From Vespa crabro (lineage: Eukaryota; Arthropoda; Insecta; Hymenoptera; Vespidae), in contig NC_060969.1 in NCBI RefSeq assembly GCF_910589235.1, positions 4,490,996-4,554,995 of the forward strand: 64,000 nucleotides of DNA, written 5' to 3'. Made by a program: the position numbers and the translations under genes. Position 1 is the first letter of the stretch. Each line of letters opens with the position of its first letter. The notes under the pieces are model-generated. The model did no database searches, had not been told where the DNA came from, and saw nothing but the letters and a program-made list of their open reading frames with translations. Of the stretch, positions 1-10,442 are shown piece after piece.

Positions 1-2824
1 TTAATTGAAAAAAAAAATTAAAAAAAAAAAAAAAAAAAAAGAAAACCAATAAATTATACCTGTAATCGTTTGATTGCCACCTATAACGAATAATTGATCC
101 ATCAATTGTTCCATATCAATATCATTGATCTTCTTTACTTTCAAATTAGGTATAGAAATATTCGAATAAACGAATATCCTATTATCATATAATTTTCTAG
201 TGCTATCATTCTTACTTACTAATATCTTTTCGTCTTTGTTTTCTACCGTTGCCCAATCTGCGATTTCGTAATGCAATTTTCATTAAAAGTAGCTCTTTAC
301 AAACTAATATTTTTCAGGATAGATATAAAAACGTATACCCACACTGATGTGGAATTCCGCAAAGAGAATTCACTTTGAGATCATGAACGGTGATATTTTC
401 AACATATAGAGGCGATTCAAATTGTTGATCATCTTTTAAAGATATGAAATTGTTAGATCGATAACTAACGTTATTTAATTTATCGATGGATATCGTATCG
501 ATTACCATTTCTTTGAAAAATGCATCACCAGTTATATTGATCGCACCGTATAAATTATTCTTAGTGTTTGATCGTAAAATATCTAATGATCTTTTTGACA
601 AACTTTCGATCTTTGATTCAAGATCATCTAAATTCTTTCGAAATTCAGATGGCGTTAATACTTCCTCTTCGGCAAATAAATTGATCTTTTCTACTACACC
701 CGATTTCAAAATGACACTTGGATATTCGAGCGTATCCAAAAGATTGGAATTATTCTTTGGCGAATATTTAGAGTGCAGGATGAAAGATTCAAATTTCTTA
801 ATGATCGACAATCTATTTTGCAATAATCCAACGATTTCTGATAAATATTCAGACGTTGTATCTGTGATTCTTTTTCTATTCTCTAAAACATAACTTGATA
901 GTTAATTAATTGAATTACTTGTGAGGGTCAACTTGCAATTCAATCTAATTTACCATGATAGGTTTCATTTTTAACATTTAAATCCCAAATCTCGATGAAA
1001 TAAAAACCTTCGTAGCTTAATGTGGTTAATATTAAAGTTATAGTTTCATCACGAACTAATGTTTGCATATCCACTATGTTTTTTTTATTATTTAATTTTC
1101 GAACACTTAGAGACACATAATTGGCCGTATTTAATAATTTAAATAATTCCACAACGTCCTAGAACATTGGAATTTATTAGAAAGCGATTAATTAATATTT
1201 TACTGTACCAATATTTTAATAATATAATAATATTTTATTGTACAATAAAAATTTATTTGCACTTACATTATGAGCAACAATAAAATATGTGCCATCTTTT
1301 AAATATACTATTTGTATTGAATAAAATGTTTTAATCTCAGGAATATCGATCCATTTTAACAATTCCGTACCTAAAAACAAATCGAAGAAATTTTAATAAA
1401 AATCAGAAGAGACTGAATAAATTTTCTAATACATTTGTAATACGAACCATCCCAGAAATATACACTGCTTACTTGCACTTTATTGATTATTAAAACGAAA
1501 TGATAATTATTGCAAGAATAATGATGAACAGACATCGGTTTGTTCGTGGGCAAAAATTGTATTATATCTATAGCATTTTTTTTGAATTCGTAAACGGTAG
1601 AAGTGATCATTGAATTGAACTTAGAATTTTGAACAAATATTATAATGATCGATTGTTTATATTTAAACGTAGTGACCGATAGAGCATAAGTGGTCATTAC
1701 GTTAGTATAGATATCCATGTAAGTACCAGCCCAATGATAAACACTGTTTCTCATTATTGATAAAAATTAAATTGTATCGTTATAAAAAATATCATTAAAT
1801 ATATTAAATATATTAATATATATATATAAATAACATAATAGTGATGGATCAAAAGTTCCTAAATGATTTTGAAAATCAATCAGATGTCTATTCTTTTTCG
1901 AAGTTTTTTTTACCCCTACAGGCTTGTATTAAAAAAAAAAAAAAAAAAAAATTTCGAGAAATTGATTCATAAATTAATCTAGAAACTTTTGGCCCATCCT
2001 GTAAAATACTTACACGCTTATATCATCGACTAATATTAAATAAAGTTGACCAGCTTTGGTGAAGAAATGAGCATCTATTAATTTTAAATATCTAATATGT
2101 TGTCTATAAATTAAATTTCTAATATTATTTCCTGTGTATAGAGTGCACCAACCGATGTCGTAACAAAGAAAAAGATAAAGAGTCGCTTTCCATTTAATTG
2201 TCTAGAAGACAAACGATTAATTATGATCTCGGAAAAGAATATTGAAATATTATGGCAGACGTAAGTAATGCGTATAAAACGTACTCTAACAAATTTGATA
2301 AAATAACTCTGGCCGATAGAACTTTTTTCTTTAAGTTTGAAAGCCTTGCTCGATGTAGAAACGTTCATAAAAATGTCCATACTTCCATTAGTATAAGCGA
2401 AAAATATTTGATTAAATGTATTTATTATTAATGGTGGATTCGTATCCCATGTCATATCCCATGATTTTAACCAACTCACATTGTAATTGTTAACAAAAAC
2501 TATAATCACATAAATCTATTGTATATATTTACGATTTTTGTTTTTTTCATTTTAAATTAAATATATATATATATATTAATTCACCTGTTTGGGACCCTTC
2601 GATATGATTTTTAGCTACATTAACTTTGACCTCTCTTAATTTTTCATTCAAATAATCATTCAAGTTTATGTTCGAACATATTCCTCGTTGAACGATCGAT
2701 CCAAAGAGAATCGCGAAGAACTAAAAAAATATATTTTTGATAAAGCAAAATAATAATTTAAACATTTTATTTATTTCTGTTGGTTTTGAAAAAAATAACT
2801 TACAAAGTAATTCAATGTTCCCAT
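1..2824 (-). CDS. Secreted protein with EPTP-like repeats, 3' part outside window
   Basis: Partial gene of at least eight exons; the 3' end runs off the left edge. I choose the start at 2824 because the 7-codon exon 2824-2804 joins in phase to 2720-2585 and creates a signal peptide (MGTLNYF followed by FFAILFGSIV). Later exons lie near 2490-2285, 2196-2023, 1749-1430, 1370-1267, 1166-955, 877-350 and 255-50. Several segments look like short beta-propeller blades of the EPTP type: an FFAYTNGSMDIF stretch, VYFWDGSYYK, and FYFIEIWDLNVKN. Such blades occur in TSPEAR/LGI-type extracellular proteins. N-glycosylation sequons are frequent and the last visible exons are helical. I do not recognise the exact family. 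An extracellular matrix or eggshell role would be a guess. The splice path is my reading, and the junction near 350/255 is the least certain. Confidence 0.6.
1838..2003. mobile_element. MITE-like element with mariner-style inverted ends
   Basis: The left end reads ATAGTGATGGATCAAAAGTTC. The right end, read on the other strand, begins ACAGGATGGGCCAAAAGTTTC. These form imperfect terminal inverted repeats of about 25 bp around a short AT-rich interior with an internal A-run. There is no coding capacity. It lies in an intron of the secreted-protein gene. A TA duplication at the ends is plausible but cannot be separated from the AT-rich flanks. Confidence 0.55.
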
Positions 2825-3148
2825 AGTAATAAGAAAATATTGTAATAATCCTATTGATACATTTTATAATCTCTCGTAACGCGTTTATGACTGACTGAAT
2901 TTCCATGATATTAGGAAAGATACAGAATTCTCTAATTTATTCCCTTATTTATGTCAATAGGTATAGTATACAAACAAATATGTTTGTGTGCAAAAAAAAA
3001 GCATAGAAGTTATTTCAATGATATTTGATAATGTATAGAAATCAAATTATAACCTACATATATAACGCGCGCGCGTTCTTACTTTTATTTGTTTGTTTTT
3101 TCTTTATCTATTTTTTATATTATTAGTAATAATTACTAATTATTATAT

Positions 3149-3153
3149 TATAT

Positions 3154-3204
<51 letters not shown>
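3149..3204. repeat. TA dinucleotide microsatellite
   Basis: Nearly pure TA/TATG repeat between the 5' end of the secreted-protein gene and the 3' end of the next minus-strand gene. The rest of 2825-3266 is AT-rich spacer, with a short alternating CG run (ACGCGCGCGCG) at about 3064-3074. Confidence 0.8.
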
Positions 3205-3207
<3 letters not shown>

Positions 3208-3266
3208 AAGAATCTCTGTAATGTAAGAAACGTTAATTTATTAAATATTCCATAACTTTTACATTA

Positions 3267-4598
3267 TTAATAAATTTTCAAAGAATATGATGATTGTGTT
3301 GTATACCTGAAATTCTTAAAATTAGCTAAAAACTGTTGAAATTCTGGCGAAGAACTGATAATACATATTCTTTCCTTTCTTTTCGACCAGAAATTTACAA
3401 TTTTTAATTTATTAACATTAATTGTTCTACCGTTGTTATCATTGAAAACGCCATTTTGTTTATACAAATATGTTACCGACGAAGAAGAGTTCAATATATA
3501 TTTAGTCGATAAAGAAGTGAAAGTATTAAATATACTAACGATACATCTTTGAGAGAGTAAAGTTGATTGAAAATGAAGTGAACGGCTTAAATTAATATAA
3601 TAAATTAATTGAGATATGTGTTCACATTGAAAAATATCAAATTCATTGTACGAATATGCAAACTTGTTTCGATCATATACATTGTTGTTATTATTGCAAA
3701 TAACATTCTTGTGCTTTTCTAAATCTTTACCAATAATTTTTTGTTCATTTTGATTTTTTTCGAAAGAATAGGATAAAATATTTGATGATTTCATTGTTGA
3801 AAACCATTCTTGATTTGATTGCGTAGTACTCGACCATGTGTCATTGCTTTCATAACATGTTGTTGATTCTCGATGTAAAGTAGTTGAGTTTGTATTAAAT
3901 GATGATAGTGTGCAATAAAACGGATATATTGGTACTTGAATGCCAATATTTGTCGTTGTTTTTTTACTGGAATTAAAATTAAGTTCTTTCTTGTTGTTTA
4001 GCCTGCAATACACATACATATACGCACACGCACACGTACACACATATATAAAAATAAACATGATCATTTATATAGTTTTACTTTTCGTATATTAAATACA
4101 TGACAAATAAATTTTACTAACGTGTTTATAAATTTCTCTGATTTTCTTCTTATATATTCTTCAAAACGTGTGGTAAATAAAATGAACCAAATAGATACGA
4201 AAATGACAACAAAAGTCGTTAATACTCTTGATTTTCTTATGGTACCCCATGATTTGTGACCTTGTTCGATAAAATGTGAAATACTAATTAAGGTACTGTC
4301 CTTTTTAATTGCAATTTCTTGTATAGTTGCTCTTGTTGTTGTTGGATATACCTTGTCTTTGTCAAAATTAAAAAATTAACACTATTTGAAGCAGTTGTGC
4401 ATTACAATGTATTCATTAAAATATTAATTGTATAGTGGATGGAGTAAAGAAAACCATATTTTTATTTTGTATGTCACCTTCAGAAAGTATCAATTCATTA
4501 TTGTAATACAGATCATTTGCACAAAGTGCAATCCACAGTCCTATACCACAAAAAAGTAGTATACGCCATCGTACACGAATTAATATTTTTTTTAACAT
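3267..4598 (-). CDS. Unrecognised two-TM membrane protein, 363 aa
   Basis: Three exons (4598-4478, 4356-4122, 4002-3267) sum to exactly 364 codons including the stop. The start is the first Met of an N-terminal hydrophobic segment (LLFCGIGLWIALCA, about residues 13-26) after basic residues, so it is a signal anchor or signal peptide. A second hydrophobic segment (TTFVVIFVSIWFILF, about residues 85-100) is followed by a basic stretch with RRKSEK. Exon 3 is Ser/Thr/Asn-rich and ends with a basic SKRKERICIISSS patch. I do not recognise the family. The gene is head to head with the coiled-coil gene at 4993. A possible donor (AGGTATAC) just before the stop leaves room for an alternative 3' end. 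Confidence 0.6.
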
Positions 4599-4992
4599 GT
4601 CCAATTATTTGTTTGGACATATTTCAAAGACATAAACACAATTAAAAGTTTCTATATAAAATTATATCACATTATATATTACTTGTCAAATTCGGTAGAT
4701 TATTTTTTTTATAAAAAAATAGGAATTATATGAATTTTGTTTTACGTATTAAAAAGTAATTTTGCACATTCAATTTAGTTTCGAAATATTATTAATTAAA
4801 AGAACTGTTTTCCCCTTCTGATAGATGATTTTATTTTTTAAAGGTTGAAAGGTAAAAAAAAAATGACATTCTACATTTTATTAGAATAAACAAGAGATTT
4901 CCATATTTATATCCTGAACACTCAGGCGATTAAAAATTGAAGCATCAAATCAAAATTTTAAATGCTTTTAAATTAATGAAGAAACTTGTAGA
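4599..4992. promoter_or_regulatory. Shared upstream region of a head-to-head gene pair
   Basis: About 394 bp of AT-rich DNA separates the start codons of the minus-strand membrane protein and the plus-strand coiled-coil gene. It must hold both 5' UTRs and a divergent promoter. I see no clear TATA box that can be told from the AT background. Confidence 0.45.
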
Positions 4993-7666
4993 ATGTGTAA
5001 GTCTCTTCTTGCAACACGTTTAACTGAACTTAATCAACAACTTGCAACAATTGTTAAATTACAAAAAATGGAAGATGAATATGACAAAAGTTCAGTCCTA
5101 TATTCTAAGGTATATAAAATTTTGATATAACGTATAGTATATCTAATATATCAACATTAATAATAATTTATCTAAGCTTTGTGATTGTCCACATCACATA
5201 TTACCCACTGGAGAAAATAAGAAAAAAATATCATGTAATATCAACACTTGCAAAACACGAAAAAGATGTACTTGCCTTTGTCAATGCAATAAAACAAGCA
5301 AATGTAAATTTTTTATTAATATAAATATTATAAATAACTATTTACTTTTATTTATTACATCATTTGCATAATAAAGAGTTAGTGTATAAGAAGGTTATAT
5401 ACTACTATTAATAATATTACATATTATTTTTACAATTATATCTTCTTCTTTCTCTTATAAATCATTAGCCTATAAAAATGATGAAAAAAGTAAAGAAATC
5501 TCAAGTACACAATCATATGATGATAAAGCCGTAAAGAATAATGTACATGATACTGAAATTGGTAAATGGATTAAACGATATCTCATTAAGTAAATAAAAT
5601 ATTATAGACAATATTTATAATATTTAATTAAATGATTTCTATCAAAGGACAGGTATGTAATACAAGATTAGAAAATGTACAGGATTTAGAAAAAATAAAA
5701 TCTGCAAGAAAAGAAATTATACAAGAAAGAATTATAAATAAAACAGATAAAACAGAAGATACTTCTATAGAGGTACCAGTGCAAGACAATGATAAAAGTA
5801 AAAAACCAAAAGAAATTATGATACTGAGTGATGACAATGATAAAGATGTTAATACAGAAGAAATTAAAATACTGCAGGATGATAATGTAAATGAAACAAA
5901 TATAAGTTACAAAAGAATTCAAAAAATTGTCATTTTATAGGGATAATGTAGATAAAATTCTGAAATCTATAATTTTAGTTAAAGGATTATTTATAATCCA
6001 GGTTGATTTATCAGGATTTATCTAACGAAAAAAAACAGAAGAGAGATTTGGAGGAGAAGTTGCAAAATGCGAAGCAACATTTAACAAAGCTGAAAGAAAA
6101 TGGAGAACAGCAAATATCTTTCCTAAAAGATGCTCTACAAAAAGCTGAGGAGCAACTTGCACAAGCAAAAAAAGAAACTATTACAATTACTGCAGATAGA
6201 GATAGATTATTACAAACTGTATCAACACTAAAGGTAAGTATATCAAACTTGTAAGATGAAAAATTAAAGATTTATTTTCTTAGGAGGAAATAAATAATGT
6301 AATTGGCAAAAATGTGTCTTTACATCGCGAATGCCAGGATTTAAAATGTAAATTGCAAACAGCTTCTGAATGTGAAACGAAAACGTAATATACGAAATAA
6401 TTATATTATATGATTATCATTTTATTATAAATATTACATTGGATATTATATTTTTACTTTTAAGTTGCACAGTTGTTCAAGATGAAGTTAATCTTATAAA
6501 ATCTATAGTTAAACAAAAAGAAGAGATTTTACAGGCAGAAATAATTGAATTAAAAGGATTGATTGCAGAACTTACAAATGTTACAAAAATACAAGAAAGA
6601 AGAATATGTGAATTAACTAACATTTGTAAAAAACAACAATGTGGTTTACGTGATAAAAGTAAAATGATTATTGAAAAGGTTAATAAATTATTTTACGTTC
6701 TAACAGTTTTTGGATAAGTTTTACGTAAAATCCATTTTTTAGGAATCTAAAATATTCGAAATCCAATCACTACTTAAGTCATATAGTTGCAAATGCACAG
6801 GAATGCAAAATGATATTCAAAATTTAGAATCTACTTTAAATAAAGAATCAAATACATGTAATGGTTTAAAAGAGGAGTTAGAACGTTTTAAGGATGATTA
6901 TAATTGTATGTTAAACATTAAAACAAAAATTATAGAAGAACAAGATGAAACGATCAAAAAACAGAAACGAGTAAGCAATTAACTGCAATACTTATTTCAA
7001 TTAATATTATATAGATTAATATCAAAAAATATTGCAATTAATCACAGTATAAATAATCAAATAATCAACGTTAAAATAAAACGTAATTTTTATAGACGTA
7101 TTACATGTAACTACGTTACATTTAATGTATGTAGTACTTTTGACTAAAGTAGTATTACGACATCTAACGCGCGTAATTTTGAACGAATCGTATTATTTTC
7201 AATTAGATTCTTTTAACTAAAAATTATATTTCAAATACTTTTCTCACAGTTATTGCAAGATAGCGAAAGTATGGCTCAACAAGCAGCTTCTGAATTTGAG
7301 GAAATTAGGAACGAACTTGTTCATGAAAAAGAAACATGTGAATCTTTAAGAATTGCATTAATTACTGCAGAAGTTCAATTAAATCAAAAATATAATGTGG
7401 AATGCAAGAAATGTCAAAATTTAATTGCAGAAGTGAATTTGTTAGATCAACAAAAACAAAAAGCATTAATTGCAGCAAAAGAAGCTTTAAGAAAATTATG
7501 CATTTCTGTAAGAGATTACCAAAGGGAATTGGTCTTTGAAAGACAGCAATGTAAATTTCTAACATTAAAACTGAAGGAAAAGCAAGATGAAGTTGAATAC
7601 ATTAAAAAAGAATTTGCTTATAAAAAAAAAACAATTGTGCGCAGAACAAGTGACTTTTTATCTTAA
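4993..7666 (+). CDS. Coiled-coil protein, 584 aa, nine exons
   Basis: Exons 4993-5109, 5177-5303, 5469-5561, 5648-5886, 6015-6233, 6284-6384, 6465-6678, 6743-6970 and 7250-7666 join in frame to 585 codons with stop. The start ATG at 4993 follows an in-frame stop. Exon 2 is Cys-rich (pattern CxCPHH, then C-x4-C-x5-C-x-C-x-C-x-C), which could bind zinc. From exon 5 onward the protein is almost entirely heptad coiled coil (for example LKDALQKAEEQLAQAKKE). It resembles centrosomal or cytoskeletal scaffold proteins such as the ODF2/cenexin type, but that is only a general likeness. The acceptor of exon 5 is set by frame: the obvious upstream AG gives a stop. The last intron contains a CDE/CHR-like element, so a shorter transcript encoding only the C-terminal coil is possible. 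Confidence 0.75.
7131..7153 (+). promoter_or_regulatory. Conserved 23-bp block, copy 1
   Basis: Reads GTAGTACTTTTGACTAAA then GTAGT. It matches 21 of 23 positions of the block at 8814-8836. In both places it lies 15-24 bp upstream of a CDE/CHR-like element. Its binding factor is unknown. Confidence 0.5.
7169..7183 (+). promoter_or_regulatory. CDE/CHR-like element in an intron
   Basis: GCGCG, four bases (TAAT), then TTTGAA. Cell-cycle promoters bound by DREAM/MuvB complexes carry a CDE (GC-rich) four bases upstream of a CHR (TTTGAA), and this matches that spacing. It lies in the last intron of the coiled-coil gene, 67 bp before the final exon. Confidence 0.5.
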
Positions 7667-7894
7667 TAGATGCAGCTGAAGGTAGTAAAATTAACAGCAA
7701 AATTCATAATGTTTTGCTATTCAATTTATTAAAAAGCAAATTAATATAATCAATGCTAAAAGTAACTAAAAATATGTTATTATATCATTGAATATTACTA
7801 TCTCTCCTTCATTAATTATAACTATATTCTATTGATAATACTTTTTACAAATATTCTAACACATTACTCTTTTGAAATTTAAATTTAATATCAA

Positions 7895-8518
7895 TTATTT
7901 ATATATTAATTTAGATATTTTTACCCTCAATTCAAGTAATAAAAGATTAACATTCTTTTTATACCATAAAATATTATAGTCAAAATGCAATCTCCAATTT
8001 TTGTCAAGAAAATATTTATAAAAGACAGACATGTCATCTGCTGTTAATGATGTTTTACCTTGTGCTTTCAATGTTTCTTGAAACTTATTGCGTTCCTGAA
8101 TTAAAAAATATGTTAATAAAAATCTTATTGTTATCTTAACATTTATGAGAAATATTCAGCAATTTTACTTGTACGAAACTCTTGTTATGTTTTGTCCAGA
8201 ATGTTTGATTCCAAAGCTGAATATCCTCTCTAGCTTCTCTGTATTTTTTCTCCAATTTAGATTCATTATGAGATTTTTTAAAAATAATAGGTCTCAAATT
8301 TGAAACAGGATCTGGTTTTCCAATTTGATCAAAATTTACCTCATTTTGTTCCTTATCTATCGATGATTTCTAATGTAAAACAAATAAATTGTGTGACAAA
8401 ATAAATGTATTACACTTTATTATGTAAACAGCAAAGTACTTCAAATGCTTACTGAACAAAAAGGACGAATTGTTTTGACTGGATATTTTCTGAATAAGAA
8501 AGTACATCTATTACTCAT
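7895..8518 (-). CDS. COA8: COA8/APOPT1, cytochrome c oxidase assembly factor 8
   Basis: Three exons (8518-8453, 8369-8169, 8095-7895) give 155 aa, joining in phase 0 at each junction. The N-terminus (MSNRCTFLFRKYPVKTIRPF) is basic with no acidic residues, as expected for a mitochondrial presequence. The core has the family's hallmark order: DPVSNLRPI, ESKLEKKYREAREDIQLWNQ, FWTKHNKSF, then an ADDMSVFYKYFLDKN helix and a WYKKN motif near the C-terminus. COA8 acts in the mitochondrial matrix to protect and assemble complex IV under oxidative stress. The gene is divergent from the plus-strand gene at 8935, with 416 bp between start codons. It lies tail to tail with the coiled-coil gene, with 228 bp between stop codons. 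Confidence 0.9.
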
Positions 8519-8813
8519 TTTTTATATTATTTACACTTGAATACATGAGTTTTACAATTTCCATAGAAATATACTAAAAAACATTAACACATGATAATTC
8601 ATTATGTCTATAAAAATGTTTTATTACGAATTCAAAATGGTGATTTCTTTGGCAGTTTGTAATTTAAATTAATTAGCATGGAGTATTTATATATCGATTA
8701 AAAAACATTAAAAAAGAATTGTACATAAATATTAATACTAATATCTAAGAAATATTTATAATTAATGTCATATATGACGTAATTTTTCATACGTATACTT
8801 GCGTCGTAATTAC

Positions 8814-8836
8814 GTAGTACTTTCGACTAACGTAGT
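8814..8836 (+). promoter_or_regulatory. Conserved 23-bp block, copy 2
   Basis: Reads GTAGTACTTTCGACTAAC then GTAGT, differing from copy 1 at two positions. It sits between the divergent COA8 and 8935-9998 genes, 99 bp before the latter's start codon. Confidence 0.5.
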
Positions 8837-8860
8837 CATGGTATAGACTTGATATTTAAC

Positions 8861-8875
8861 GCGCGAAATTTTGAA
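8861..8875 (+). promoter_or_regulatory. CDE/CHR-like element upstream of 8935 gene
   Basis: GCGCG, AAAT, TTTGAA. The wider match to the intronic copy is TAACGCGCG-W-AATTTTGAA. The element ends 60 bp before the ATG, a typical promoter-proximal place. It suggests G2/M-type expression of the downstream gene, or of COA8 on the other strand. Confidence 0.6.
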
Positions 8876-8934
8876 TGCATTCATTTATTTGTTGTTCATG
8901 TTAATTTGTGAAGATCATTAATCAATTTATCTTA

Positions 8935-9998
8935 ATGTCAAAAACTAAAAGGTAATATTAAAATTAAAATTATATGTACAAAAGTAAAATTAACATAAAT
9001 GCTCAATAATAGTTAAATCTTGATCTCATTTTGCATTATTTATGTGTATTTATTTATTTTATTAATATCATATCGTAGATATTCAGCAAATTATAAAAAA
9101 AATACTATGTCAAAGTTCTGTAAAGCAAAAAATATTTTGGACAGAAGAAAAGAATGTTGGATAAACCTGTTTAATAAGTATTCACAGCCAGTATAAAAAA
9201 TTTTAATTTTTATATAAAATTTTCATGCTATTATAATTTATTTATTAAGAGCATAAATTATTAATCTTTATGTTAAAGGTATTAAACAAAAAAGAAATAA
9301 ACATTAAAACATTAATGCCAGAGAAAGCTAATACTGATATTTTAGAACTTAATAAAGCAAGTACAATTACATCTAAACCTAATGTACTTAGAAACCATTC
9401 ATTGAGTCCTAGAAATTTAATTTGTGATTCATTAAAACACAAAAGAAATTATTTAACAACACATTCATTTTTAACAAAGAGAAATTCATCAAATCTTTTA
9501 CCTACATCAAAAGATGAAACTTATACTGACAGACATAATGGTAAACATATAAGTGATGGTATAATGTATAAAAAATATATGTCTCATATATTTCATTAAC
9601 TGAATTTTTATCTCTTATAAGAGTATACATCAGTAAACACACAATTTAAGAATATGGAAAAAGTAAAAGACATCAAAGAGTATCGAGATGACATAAATAC
9701 AATATATCCCACAAGGTTATAGATTATGCATTGTATAAATTTCGTATCATGAAAAATATAAGTTAAAAAAGCTTCTTAATTTGATTTTAGAGTAATATGG
9801 AGTATTAGCAGTACCAGTCTATCAATAATAAATCTTGTATCAAATAAGATTATAAATATTAGAAAAATATATGAACATTCTATATCTGACAATAGCACAA
9901 GATCAGAGGATACTAATTGCTCAGCAAAAAATATTGAACTACAAGGAAGTAAAAAGTTTTTTATACAAACACAATTATTTGATTCTGATTCTGATTAA
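8935..9998 (+). CDS. Unrecognised 236-aa basic protein
   Basis: Five exons (8935-8951, 9079-9190, 9279-9558, 9622-9715, 9791-9998) sum to 237 codons with stop, and every junction keeps the frame. The first half is Lys/Arg/Asn-rich and basic (for example FCKAKNILDRRKECW). The middle is polar, with a proline-directed Ser (HSLSPRNL). The C-terminus is acidic: TQLFDSDSD just before the stop. There is no signal peptide, TM segment or domain I recognise. The short 17-nt coding first exon and the CDE/CHR-like element just upstream suggest a fast-evolving, cell-cycle-regulated nuclear protein such as a chromosome or kinetochore factor. That is inference from the promoter only. Confidence 0.7.
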
Positions 9999-10442
9999 AA
10001 AAATATTGAAGTTTAATAAACTAAATAATGCATTATATATATATATATATATATTTATTTATTTATAGATAATAAATAAATAATGTTATGATTAAAATAT
10101 CAAGATCATAGTTAAAAATCAAGATGGGATTGCAGCTTTAATAATAAAAATTCGAGAACAATATTAATAGATTATTTGTATTAATTTCTTATTATTTATT
10201 ATCGTTATTTTATTAAATGTATTTTAATTTGTTCGCTTGTCGTTTGTCCAGAACCTGGTAATTTATTATATATTCTTGTACCTTAGGAAAGAATAGGAAC
10301 TATTCGTTCATAGGTTGGTAATACTATGTTTACGGCTTACGAATAAAATAGTGATTTGTTTGCGGCATTTTTCTACAAGCTAAGAAAAGTAGTAAATGGC
10401 TGTGTAGAAATTAAATTAGTTGAACTGATCGTTGGAAATATA

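Noticed and set aside
5930..6002. Coding continuation through 5940 in the coiled-coil gene
   Set aside because: The frame stops at 5938-5940; a donor at 5887 and acceptor at 6014 keep the frame in phase 0 and make the total a whole number of codons.
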